NCBI RefSeq assembly: GCF_947489355.1
Contig: NZ_CANLDD010000012.1
Span: 33,455-97,454 of the forward strand
Length of the DNA: 64,000 bases
Direction: 5' to 3'
Source of the DNA: an uncultured Microbulbifer sp.
Lineage (GTDB): Bacteria > Pseudomonadota > Gammaproteobacteria > Pseudomonadales > Cellvibrionaceae
Shown: piece after piece, positions 56,413-64,000 of the stretch
Position numbering within the stretch: position 1 is the stretch's first letter
Layout: every line of letters starts with the position of its first letter
Made by a program: the position numbers and the translations under genes
The notes under the pieces: model-generated
Database searches by the model: none
Told to the model about the DNA's origin: nothing
Seen by the model: only the letters and a program-made list of their open reading frames with translations

Positions 56413-57432
56413 ATGACAGCTCAGAGTGAATTGCAAGCGACCATTGCCGAATTGGTTGATGGCCAGCGGGGCATTCTCGCTGCGGACGAAAGTGATGGCA
56501 CCATCGCCAAGCGCTTTGCATCAGTGGGGGTTGCGTCAACGGAGCAGAACCGACGCGGTTATCGTTCGGCCCTGCTAGCGAGCGAGGGGCTGGGAGAGTT
56601 TGTCAGTGGAGTGATTCTGTTTGAGGAAACCCTTGGCCAGTGTGATGATCAGGGTATTCCGTTGCCACAGAGGGCGGCGGCACAAAAAATCCTGCCCGGT
56701 ATTAAAGTCGACAGAGGCAAGGGACCGCTGCCCGGCGCTCCCGGGGATATGATCACTTTCGGGCTGGACGGCCTCGGGGAGCGGTTGCGGGGGTACAAAA
56801 AACAGGGCGCACGTTTTGCCAAGTGGCGCGAGGTGTACCCCCTGGGTCCGGAAAATCCCACCGAACTGGGACTGTATGCCAATGCCGAGGTGCTCGCCCG
56901 CTATGCCGCTATCTGCCAGTGTGAGGGCGTTGTGCCCATCGTAGAGCCGGAAGTCCTGATGGATGGGAATCACAGTATTGAGTGCAGTGCGGAAGTCAAT
57001 GAGCGGGTCTGGCATACCGTCTTTCACGCCCTGAGTCGACATGGCGTTATACTGGAGCTGATGTTGCTTAAACCCAGTATGGTAACTCCGGGATCGGAGT
57101 GCGACCGCGCGGAGCCGCAACGGGTTGCGGAGTACACCCTGCGCAGTTTGCGGCGCGCAGTGCCTGCGGCGGTGCCCAGTATTCACTTTCTCTCCGGCGG
57201 GCAGAGCCCCGAGGAAGCCACCGCCAATCTCAATGCCCTGAATCAAATTGGCAATGCCCCCTGGCAACTGAGCTTTTCCTATGGCCGGGCCCTGCAGCAG
57301 CCGGCGCTGGCGGCCTGGTGTGGCCGGGAGGAGTATATTGGGGCTGCGCAGGACGCCTTGGTGCGGCGGGCGCGCTTGAACCACCTCGCCATGTTGGGTC
57401 AGTACCACGATAACCTGGAGCACGAGGAGTAA
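56413..57432 (+). CDS. Class I fructose-bisphosphate aldolase
   Basis: A 339-residue Schiff-base aldolase of the animal/plant-type class I family, cleaving or forming fructose-1,6-bisphosphate. Signatures are GILAADESDGTIAKRF at the N-terminus, ARFAKWREV, VPIVEPEVLMDG, the active lysine K220 in LLKPSMVTPG, and FLSGGQSPEEATANLNALN. A GGGAGG ribosome binding site precedes the ATG, 39 bases after glpK. Cotranscription with glpK suggests use of triose phosphates made from glycerol (inference). Confidence 0.93.
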   Translation: MTAQSELQATIAELVDGQRGILAADESDGTIAKRFASVGVASTEQNRRGYRSALLASEGLGEFVSGVILFEETLGQCDDQGIPLPQRAAAQKILPGIKVDRGKGPLPGAPGDMITFGLDGLGERLRGYKKQGARFAKWREVYPLGPENPTELGLYANAEVLARYAAICQCEGVVPIVEPEVLMDGNHSIECSAEVNERVWHTVFHALSRHGVILELMLLKPSMVTPGSECDRAEPQRVAEYTLRSLRRAVPAAVPSIHFLSGGQSPEEATANLNALNQIGNAPWQLSFSYGRALQQPALAAWCGREEYIGAAQDALVRRARLNHLAMLGQYHDNLEHEE

Positions 57433-57484
57433 TCTCGGCTGCAGACGCTGAAATAACAATAAAGAGCGTAAAAAGGAGGCGGGG

Positions 57485-58324
57485 GTGGAATTTTTGACGC
57501 GGGATATACGCTTGCACTACCGGCGCTGGTGGGTGGAGCGAGCGTTGGGTATCGTGGTGATTTCCCATGGCCTGGGTGAGCACAGCGGTCGCTATGCCTC
57601 CCTGGCCAGGCACCTCAACCGGGCGGGCTTCAGTGTCTATGCACTGGACCACTACGGCCATGGTTTGTCCGCGGGCAAAAGGGGGCATATCGAGGATTTC
57701 TCTCTGTATTGTGAGGATTTGTACGAATTTATCTGCCGGGTCAAAAATGGTAACCCCGATACCAATCTGCACCTTCTGGGGCACAGTATGGGGGCGGTGG
57801 TCGCCTGTGGCAGCGCCATCCGTTACGATTTTGCAGACAGTGTGATCCTGTCTGCACCGGGGTTTTTCGGCAGGCGGGAGCCCGCGGGTCTGGAGTTGAG
57901 GCTGGCCCTAACACTGGCAAAGCTATTTCCGCGATTGGTGCTCACCAACCGGATTGATGCTCAATGGTTATGCCGGGATAAGGCGGTTGTCGAGGCCTAC
58001 CGGAGCGATGCGTTGACGCATCGCGGTGTATCCTTGCGCTGGTTTGAAAGCTTCCTGCGGGAGCGGGAGTTCATCTCCGTCAATCTCGGGCGCCTGCAGG
58101 CGCCCTGCCTGATGTTACTGCCGGAGTCGGATCAACTGGTGGACACAAAAGTTAGCCAGGACTGGTTTATCCGTATAGGTTCAGAGATTAAAGAGTTGCA
58201 CTGTTTCCCCGATGCCTACCACGAATTATTTAATGAGGAGGAGGAGGGGCGTTTGGCGCGGGAGTTGCTGCTGGGGCATTTAAATTCTCTGCTGCCCGCG
58301 TCTAGATCTGTCGCCTTAGGGTAA
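57485..58324 (+). CDS. Alpha/beta hydrolase, monoacylglycerol lipase / lysophospholipase-like
   Basis: A 279-residue serine hydrolase of the Hydrolase_4 (PldB/monoacylglycerol lipase) group. The oxyanion region VISHGLGEHSGRY (about residues 20-32) is diagnostic, DHYGHGLSAGKRG follows, and the nucleophile Ser101 lies in GHSMG. The Asp and His of the triad are likely in ESDQLVD and DAYHELFNE near the C-terminus. It starts with GTG behind AGGAGG, 52 bases after the aldolase. Release of glycerol for glpK upstream is a plausible link. Confidence 0.88.
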   Translation: MEFLTRDIRLHYRRWWVERALGIVVISHGLGEHSGRYASLARHLNRAGFSVYALDHYGHGLSAGKRGHIEDFSLYCEDLYEFICRVKNGNPDTNLHLLGHSMGAVVACGSAIRYDFADSVILSAPGFFGRREPAGLELRLALTLAKLFPRLVLTNRIDAQWLCRDKAVVEAYRSDALTHRGVSLRWFESFLREREFISVNLGRLQAPCLMLLPESDQLVDTKVSQDWFIRIGSEIKELHCFPDAYHELFNEEEEGRLARELLLGHLNSLLPASRSVALG

Positions 58325-58455
58325 AAATGCGGCAAAGCACTCAAATACACCAGCAGAAGCTGCGGCAAATATCGTGAAAAACCCCATGAGGCAATGTATG
58401 ATACGCGGTCATTTTTGACCCCGGAAGTTTTGGTGAGGGGAATAGTGGGTGAAAC

Positions 58456-58641
58456 ATGGATAAAAAGTTGCTGAGCCTGTTGGTGTGTCCTGTGAGCAAG
58501 GCGCCACTCGAGTATCGTGAGGACACTCAGGAACTGGTTTGCAAGGCCAGTGGCCTGGCCTATCCGGTCAGGGATGGGATACCGGTGATGCTGGAGTCTG
58601 AAGCACGGCAGCTGACCGCCGAGGAAAAGCTGGAAAAATAA
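58456..58641 (+). CDS. Trm112 family protein (YcaR-like)
   Basis: A 61-residue protein of the Trm112/UPF0434 family: [20 protein letters not shown] at the start, then [21 protein letters not shown]. The single Cys of the first CxxS/K pair and one later Cys remain, so a full zinc knuckle is absent, as in many bacterial members. Usually found near lipid-A or nucleotide genes; precise role unknown. It is 4 bases upstream of the HIT gene. Confidence 0.9.
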   Translation: MDKKLLSLLVCPVSKAPLEYREDTQELVCKASGLAYPVRDGIPVMLESEARQLTAEEKLEK

Positions 58642-58645
58642 ACCG

Positions 58646-58993
58646 ATGGGTGAATCCAGCGTATTTAGTCGAATTATTTCTGGCGATATCCCGACCGAGA
58701 AAATCTACGAGGACGACCTTTGTGTCGTTATTGAGGATCGGGCGCCACAAGCGCCGACGCATCTGCTCATTATCCCGCGCAAACCCCTGGTCAACCTGTC
58801 TGACGCCAAAAGCGAAGACAAAACCCTGCTTGGCCACTTAATGTGGGTGGCTGCCGAACTGGGCCGACAATTACGCCTCGAGGGATTTCGGTTGGTAGTC
58901 AATAATGGTCGCAGTGCCGGGCAGACCGTATTCCATTTACATGTTCACCTGCTGGCACACAAAAAAATGCCTGAGCACAGGCTTGCGCAGTAA
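58646..58993 (+). CDS. HIT family purine nucleoside phosphoramidase (HinT-like)
   Basis: A 115-residue histidine-triad protein. The catalytic HxHxH is seen in TVFHLHVHLLAHKKM, with the N-terminal FSRIISGDIPTEKIYEDD and APTHLLIIPRKP typical of HinT, which hydrolyses AMP-linked phosphoramidates. It overlaps no gene and is 4 bases downstream of the Trm112-like gene, so probably cotranscribed. Confidence 0.93.
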   Translation: MGESSVFSRIISGDIPTEKIYEDDLCVVIEDRAPQAPTHLLIIPRKPLVNLSDAKSEDKTLLGHLMWVAAELGRQLRLEGFRLVVNNGRSAGQTVFHLHVHLLAHKKMPEHRLAQ

Positions 58994-59069
58994 ATGGGGC
59001 GGATGTGGCATCTCGTTATCGGTGGTGTCTCTCAAGTAACTCTCAACAAACGAAGTGGAATTACGCTGG

Positions 59070-61682
59070 ATGAAAAGCGCACAGATTCGCGAAGCCTTTT
59101 TGAATTACTTTGCGGGACAGGGTCATACCATTGTGCCATCGAGCTCTCTGATTCCGGGCAACGATCCGACCCTGCTGTTCACCAATGCCGGCATGGTACA
59201 GTTTAAGGATACCTTTCTAGGTCACCAGTCGCGCCCCTACAGGCGCGCCGCCAGCGCGCAGCGCTGTGTGCGTGCCGGCGGCAAGCACAACGACCTGGAG
59301 AACGTCGGCTATACTGCGCGGCACCATACCTTTTTTGAAATGTTGGGCAATTTTAGCTTTGGCGATTACTTTAAGCGCGAGGCTATCCGTTTTGCCTGGG
59401 ATTTCCTCACCAAAGTTCTGGGCCTGCCTGAAGAGCGCCTTTGGATTACTGTACATATCAGCGACGACGAGGCCGCCGATATCTGGTTAAAAGAGATCGG
59501 TGTCAGTGCGGAACGTTTTTCCCGTCTCGACGAGGACAATTTCTGGCAGATGGGTGACACCGGTCCCTGTGGGCCCAGTTCGGAAATTTTCTATGATCAC
59601 GGTGAAGCCATAGCCGGAGGTCCGCCCGGCTCAGACAATGACGAACTGGATCGCTATATCGAGATCTGGAATCTGGTGTTTATGCAGTACGAGCGCACGG
59701 CAGAGGGTGAGTTGCACCCGCTGCCCAAGCCGTCAGTAGATACCGGTATGGGCCTGGAGCGCATTGCTGCCGTGATGCAGGGCGTGCACTCCAACTACGA
59801 AATCGACCTGTTCCAGGCGCTGCTGAAAGCTGCTGGAACAGTCGTCGGCTGTGACAACCTGGAAGAGAAATCCCTGCGGGTCATCGCAGATCATATCCGC
59901 TCCTGCGCTTTCCTGATCGCCGATGGCGTTATGCCCTCCAATGAGGGGCGCGGCTTTGTCCTTCGTCGTATTATCCGTCGCGCCGTGCGCCATGGGCACA
60001 AGTTGGGGCACAAGGCAGTCTTTTTCTTCCAGTTGGTGGAGGCCCTGGTCGAACAGATGGGCGAAGCCTATCCTGAATTGCGTGAGAAGCAACAGACTAT
60101 CGAGCAGGTTCTGCGCAAAGAAGAGGAGCAATTCGCCAAGACCCTGGATAAGGGGCTGGCTCTGCTGGAAGACGCCCTCGGCTCATTGGAAGACAGTGAA
60201 ATTCCGGGAGAGCTGGTGTTCACCCTGCACGACACCTATGGTTTTCCCACCGACCTGACCCAGGACATTGCCCGTGAGCGTGGCTTGTCCCTAGATATGG
60301 CTGGCTATGAAGTGGCGATGCAGGCCCAGCGCGAGCGCGCCCGCGCCGCGGGCAGGTTTAAGCAGGGCTACACCGAAGTGCTGGGCCTGGGGGGGGCAAC
60401 TGAGTTCCTGGGTTATGACTCAACGGAAGTTGAGGGTATCGTCGTCGCTATCGTCAAAGAGAGTGGGCGGGTGGAGCGTCTGGAAGAGGGTGAAGAAGGT
60501 GCTGTGATATTGGATCGCACATCCTTTTATGCGGAGTCCGGTGGCCAGGTTGGCGATTGCGGTTACCTGACTGCGAGAGCCGGCTGCTTTGAAGTGCGCG
60601 ACTGTACCAAGCAGGGAAGCCATCATCTGCACAGTGGCAAGGTGCTTAAGGGTGCTATTGTGGTTGGCGATCAGGTCGCGGCCAAAGTGTCCGCAGATGT
60701 GCGCCGGGCAACGGCCCTGAACCACTCCGCCACCCACCTGTTGCATGCAGCGCTGCGCAAAGTGTTGGGCGAGCATGTTACCCAGAAGGGCTCCCTGGTG
60801 GATTCCGAGCGCTTGCGCTTTGATTTCTCCCATCCTGAAGCGGTAACCATCAAACAGCTAAGCGCCATTGAATCTCTGGTTAACGTCCAGATTCGGGCCA
60901 ACACGCCGGTGGAAACCCGTGAGACTGATATCGACTCCGCCAAAGAAATGGGCGCTATGGCGCTGTTTGGCGAGAAATATGGCCATTCCGTACGTGTACT
61001 CTCCATGGGTGTGACCGAGCGCGGTGCCTTTTCTGTGGAGTTGTGTGGTGGTACTCATGTTGAGCGCACCGGTGATATTGGTCTGCTGCGTATTGTTGGT
61101 GAGAGCGGCATCGCTTCGGGGCAGCGCCGTATCGAAGCGGTGACCGGTGCCCACGCACTGTCGCTGTTTGACCAAACCCAGCAGCATCTTGAACATATCG
61201 CCGCGCTCCTCAAGGCGCGCCCGGATACCCTGGCGGATAAGGTAGAGCAGTTATTGCTCACAAATCGCAGGCTGGAAAAGGAGGTTGCACAGCTGAAAAC
61301 CAAACTTGCCAGTGGTGTCGGCGGTGATCTCTCTGCACAAGCGGTAGAGGTGGCGGGTTTTAAGCTGCTGGCAGCCTCTGTGGAGGGTGCGGACCCGAAG
61401 TCCTTGCGAGACCTGGCAGATCAGATGAAGAACAAACTTGGCAGTGGCGTTGTGTTACTCGCCGCACCAGGTGAAGGCAAGGTGGCGCTGGTGGCTGCGG
61501 TAACCCCGGACCTGACCAGCCGCCTCTCGGCCGGCGACCTGATGCGTTTTGCCGCTGGCAGGCTCGGTGGCAAGGGCGGCGGTCGACGTGACATGGCCCA
61601 AGGTGGTGGGACAGACCTTTCTGCTTTGGCGGGGGTGTTACAGGCGGTGCCGGAGTGGGTTGAGGATGCCCTCAACACGTGA
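59070..61682 (+). CDS. alaS: Alanine--tRNA ligase
   Basis: An 870-residue class II synthetase charging tRNA-Ala. The ATG at 59070 gives the usual [19 protein letters not shown] start; the frame is open to 59055. Catalytic motifs include [15 protein letters not shown] and [15 protein letters not shown], and [15 protein letters not shown]. The editing domain zinc ligands appear in [13 protein letters not shown] and [12 protein letters not shown], and the C-Ala domain ends with [13 protein letters not shown]. Part of the conserved alaS-lysC-csrA run. Confidence 0.97.
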   Translation: MKSAQIREAFLNYFAGQGHTIVPSSSLIPGNDPTLLFTNAGMVQFKDTFLGHQSRPYRRAASAQRCVRAGGKHNDLENVGYTARHHTFFEMLGNFSFGDYFKREAIRFAWDFLTKVLGLPEERLWITVHISDDEAADIWLKEIGVSAERFSRLDEDNFWQMGDTGPCGPSSEIFYDHGEAIAGGPPGSDNDELDRYIEIWNLVFMQYERTAEGELHPLPKPSVDTGMGLERIAAVMQGVHSNYEIDLFQALLKAAGTVVGCDNLEEKSLRVIADHIRSCAFLIADGVMPSNEGRGFVLRRIIRRAVRHGHKLGHKAVFFFQLVEALVEQMGEAYPELREKQQTIEQVLRKEEEQFAKTLDKGLALLEDALGSLEDSEIPGELVFTLHDTYGFPTDLTQDIARERGLSLDMAGYEVAMQAQRERARAAGRFKQGYTEVLGLGGATEFLGYDSTEVEGIVVAIVKESGRVERLEEGEEGAVILDRTSFYAESGGQVGDCGYLTARAGCFEVRDCTKQGSHHLHSGKVLKGAIVVGDQVAAKVSADVRRATALNHSATHLLHAALRKVLGEHVTQKGSLVDSERLRFDFSHPEAVTIKQLSAIESLVNVQIRANTPVETRETDIDSAKEMGAMALFGEKYGHSVRVLSMGVTERGAFSVELCGGTHVERTGDIGLLRIVGESGIASGQRRIEAVTGAHALSLFDQTQQHLEHIAALLKARPDTLADKVEQLLLTNRRLEKEVAQLKTKLASGVGGDLSAQAVEVAGFKLLAASVEGADPKSLRDLADQMKNKLGSGVVLLAAPGEGKVALVAAVTPDLTSRLSAGDLMRFAAGRLGGKGGGRRDMAQGGGTDLSALAGVLQAVPEWVEDALNT

Positions 61683-61811
61683 TTTCGGTCAATTTGGCGC
61701 AAGAAGTGGGGTGTCGAGTTGATTTCGCCGAAGTTTGGTGATTAAGTGCGCGCCTGCATGAATCGAAGCGATGCGTATGCTTGGCCTTGAGCTGGGGAAA
61801 CACAAAAAGTT

Positions 61812-63044
61812 ATGAGTTTGTTCGTGCATAAATATGGCGGGACTTCCGTGGGCTCGATTGAGCGCATTGAGGCTGTCGCCGACAAGGTGGCCGCATTTCG
61901 CGCCCAGGGGCATGACTTGATTGTGGTGCTTTCCGCTATGAGCGGGGAGACCAACCGCCTGATTGATCTCGCGTATCAGGTTCAGGAAAAGCCCGACCCG
62001 CGCGAACTGGATGTACTGGTTTCCACCGGTGAGCAGGTCACTATCGCGCTGTTGAGCATGGCCCTGAAAAAGCGTGGCTACGATGCCTGCTCCTATACCG
62101 GTGGGCAGGTCAAGATCCTCACGGACAATGCGCATACCAAAGCGCGCATTCAGCGCATTGATGTCGAGCGTATGCGCGGGGCTTTGGATGCAGGCAAAGT
62201 GGTTGTGGTTGCAGGCTTTCAGGGTGTGGATGATTACGGAAATATCACCACTTTGGGGCGTGGTGGTTCGGATACCACTGGCGTGGCCCTCGCGGCGGCA
62301 TTGGGTGCGATGGAGTGTCAGATCTATACGGATGTCGATGGGGTTTATACCACTGACCCTCGGGTGGTGGACAGTGCCCGCCGTCTGGACCGGATCACGT
62401 TCGAGGAGATGCTGGAGATGGCCAGCCTTGGCTCCAAGGTCTTGCAGATCCGCGCCGTGGAGTTTGCCGGTAAATACAAGGTTCCCCTGCGTGTACTCTC
62501 TACTTTTGAGGAGGGTAATGGAACCCTGATTAGTCTGGATGAGGAAGATAACGAAATGGAGCAACCTGTTGTATCCGGTATCGCGTTCAACCGTGATGAG
62601 GCCAAGTTAACAATTCGCGGTGTGCCGGATACCCCAGGGGTTGCCTGTCGCATTCTGGCGCCGATTGGCGGTGAAAATATTGAAGTGGATGTCATCGTAC
62701 AAAACATTAGCGCTGTCGATGGCACTACAGACTTTACTTTCACCGTACATCGCGACGATCTGGGTAAGGCATGTGATGTGCTGGAGCGTGTCGCGGCGGA
62801 ACTCGGTGCGCGTGAAGTGATCTCAGACGACAAGATTGCCAAGGTATCTATTGTCGGTGTGGGGATGCGATCCCATGCCAACGTGGCCAGTCGTATGTTC
62901 AATGCGCTCGGTGAAGACAATATCAATATCCAGATGATCACCACATCTGAGATCAAGATATCGGTGATTATCGATGAGCGCTATCTCGAACTCGCTGTGC
63001 GGGCGCTGCACAGTGCGTTTGAACTCTCTGACAAGCAGAGATGA
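61812..63044 (+). CDS. lysC: Aspartate kinase, lysine/threonine-sensitive type
   Basis: A 410-residue monofunctional aspartokinase, the first step of the aspartate-family pathway (Lys, Thr, Met, DAP). The catalytic domain has VHKYGGTSVGSIERI, VVVLSAMSGETNRL, and GRGGSDTTGVALAAALGA; two C-terminal ACT domains (about 265-405) contain the effector site, starting LTIRGVPDTPGVACRIL and VGVGMRSHANVASRMF. Length fits the Pseudomonas-type enzyme. Feedback by Lys plus Thr is family knowledge. Confidence 0.95.
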   Translation: MSLFVHKYGGTSVGSIERIEAVADKVAAFRAQGHDLIVVLSAMSGETNRLIDLAYQVQEKPDPRELDVLVSTGEQVTIALLSMALKKRGYDACSYTGGQVKILTDNAHTKARIQRIDVERMRGALDAGKVVVVAGFQGVDDYGNITTLGRGGSDTTGVALAAALGAMECQIYTDVDGVYTTDPRVVDSARRLDRITFEEMLEMASLGSKVLQIRAVEFAGKYKVPLRVLSTFEEGNGTLISLDEEDNEMEQPVVSGIAFNRDEAKLTIRGVPDTPGVACRILAPIGGENIEVDVIVQNISAVDGTTDFTFTVHRDDLGKACDVLERVAAELGAREVISDDKIAKVSIVGVGMRSHANVASRMFNALGEDNINIQMITTSEIKISVIIDERYLELAVRALHSAFELSDKQR

Positions 63045-63272
63045 AAAACACAATAACCAGAGTTAAGGCGGTGTGAGCCTTTCATTTCGATTCGGCTTAT
63101 TGGCACAAAATTCAATCTGTTGAGATTTTGTTCGGCTGGTCAATACTGAATAGTACGATGGGCAGCTTTTTGGCCTTTTTGCACCGCCATCCGGTTATGA
63201 TGACCAAATAAGAGCAGCTTTAGGGGAATACCGGCCGCTCTTTATCACAGGATGATCAAGGAGAAGTAGGTA

Positions 63273-63467
63273 ATGTTGATTTTAACCCGCCGAATTGGCG
63301 AAACGCTGATGGTCGGCGACAATGTGACGGTTACCGTGCTGGGGGTGAAGGGCAATCAGGTGCGCATTGGAGTCAATGCGCCAAAAGAAGTTGCCGTCCA
63401 CCGCGAAGAAATTTATCAGCGTATCCAGCGCGAAAGGCAATCCTCTGAGGAGGGGGGGAGCGAGTAG
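63273..63467 (+). CDS. csrA: Carbon storage regulator CsrA/RsmA
   Basis: A 64-residue RNA-binding translational regulator that binds GGA motifs near ribosome binding sites. The whole protein is conserved: [20 protein letters not shown], then [28 protein letters not shown], including the RNA-contacting Arg44-region. The ribosome binding site AAGGAGAAG precedes the ATG. Location between lysC and tRNA-Ser is the pattern of Pseudomonas and relatives. Confidence 0.97.
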   Translation: MLILTRRIGETLMVGDNVTVTVLGVKGNQVRIGVNAPKEVAVHREEIYQRIQRERQSSEEGGSE

Positions 63468-63487
63468 CTATGCAGCTTGCGTAAAAT

Positions 63488-63509
63488 GGCCGGATACCCG
63501 GCCTTTTTT
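63488..63509 (+). terminator. Intrinsic terminator after csrA
   Basis: GGCCGG pairs with CCGGCC across ATAC and is followed by six T residues, 20 bases after the csrA stop. Confidence 0.9.
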
Positions 63510-63745
63510 ATTTGCATAAGGCTCAATTTTAACCTGACGAGCTGGCGGAGAAGTCCTTTTTGAGCTTGTAGGTCAGTTTGTGCCCAACAGAATAAAAAAG
63601 AGCAAAATGTTACTGATTCCCCATTGATTTTTGTCAGCCCATTGGTATGATCCCGCCCACTTTGACGCGAGCACCCGCCTGACGGCTCTTCCCCAGGGAA
63701 TCCTCGGGAAGTTCTCCGGATACGGGCGTTCAGATAGGAGTGAAT

Positions 63746-63835
63746 GGTGAGATGGCCGAGTGGCTGAAGGCGCGCCCCTGCTAAGGGCGTATGGGTTAAC
63801 GCCCATCGAGGGTTCGAATCCCTCTCTCACCGCCA
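63746..63835 (+). tRNA. tRNA-Ser (anticodon GCT)
   Basis: A 90-base class II tRNA. The acceptor stem GGTGAGA pairs with TCTCACC, the D arm GGCCGAGTGGCTGAAGGC is serine-like, and the anticodon loop CTGCTAA carries GCT (codons AGC/AGU). A long variable arm (GTATGGGTTAACGCCCAT) and the T arm GAGGGTTCGAATCCCTC follow, and CCA is encoded at the end. It closes the csrA locus as in Pseudomonas. Confidence 0.96.
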
Positions 63836-64000
63836 TACAATGGCTTTCAGCTTCGAAAGCCCGAAGTCCCGCGGCGTTTGTGAAAGAGGTGGAATTGCAC
63901 TTGCATGCCACTTCAAGCACAGCCAGAGCGGGCTGGTTGAGGTTGGGAAGGTGCCTTAAGCGCACTTTCGGTTTTGGCGGAGATCGCTGCGAGAAAGCAC

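Noticed and set aside
56575..57459. 294-codon minus-strand frame
   Set aside because: Antisense to the class I aldolase gene; no independent evidence of coding.
63573..63965. 130-codon minus-strand frame over the tRNA gene
   Set aside because: It is antisense to tRNA-Ser, a common false gene call at this position.

Overview
The window looks like chromosomal DNA of a marine, polymer-degrading gammaproteobacterium, most like Microbulbifer or another member of the Cellvibrionales. This placement is inference. It rests on the block pncC-recA-recX ... alaS-lysC-csrA-tRNA-Ser, typical of Gammaproteobacteria, on a ChiA-type chitinase, on large TonB-dependent receptors, on a secreted M28 aminopeptidase with a pre-peptidase C-terminal domain, and on moderately GC-rich coding DNA. 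No insertion sequence, prophage, CRISPR array or rRNA was found.

Layout. 1-7 kb: the tail of a succinate-semialdehyde dehydrogenase, the tRNA methyltransferase TrmO, an M49-type metallopeptidase lipoprotein, an Atm1-type ABC exporter and an acyl-CoA ligase. 7-21 kb: a double DUF1540 protein and a run of exported proteins (chitinase, SGNH-esterase autotransporter, DUF2799 lipoprotein, M28 aminopeptidase, TonB receptor), with a GNAT enzyme and the ribosome-rescue factor ArfB between them. 21-25.6 kb: a glycerophosphodiesterase, a flavin reductase, a double-rubredoxin/rubredoxin-reductase fusion, a beta-carbonic anhydrase and a GNAT enzyme. 25.8-33.2 kb: an aerobactin-type siderophore locus, with a divergent MFS exporter and iucABCD sharing a control region that holds a Fur-box-like site. 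33.6-39.2 kb: an unknown protein, outer-membrane phospholipase A, a Nudix hydrolase, a PLP-dependent basic amino-acid decarboxylase and a short-chain dehydrogenase. 39.7-41.9 kb: pncC, recA (with a LexA-box-like site) and recX.

The normally compact recX-to-alaS interval is opened here by about 17 kb (41.9-59.1 kb). It holds the most unusual locus of the window: an ECF sigma factor without an anti-sigma partner, a TonB receptor with an N-terminal PEGA-like/carboxypeptidase-regulatory-like module, a ~1475-residue lipoprotein built of three diverged copies of one ~420-480-residue unit, and a separately transcribed 414-residue secreted protein that is a single copy of that unit. It is flanked by about 2.5 kb of AT-rich DNA in which the sigma factor is the only recognisable gene. 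A glycerol-lipid cassette (glpK, class I aldolase, monoacylglycerol-lipase-like hydrolase) and two small housekeeping genes (Trm112-like, HIT) follow. The conserved alaS-lysC-csrA-tRNA-Ser(GCT) block closes the window.

How the genes fit together: the siderophore operon, the TonB receptors and the exported hydrolases suggest a surface-associated scavenger that cuts polymers outside the cell and imports products and iron through TonB. Functions are read from motifs and context only; no database search was run.
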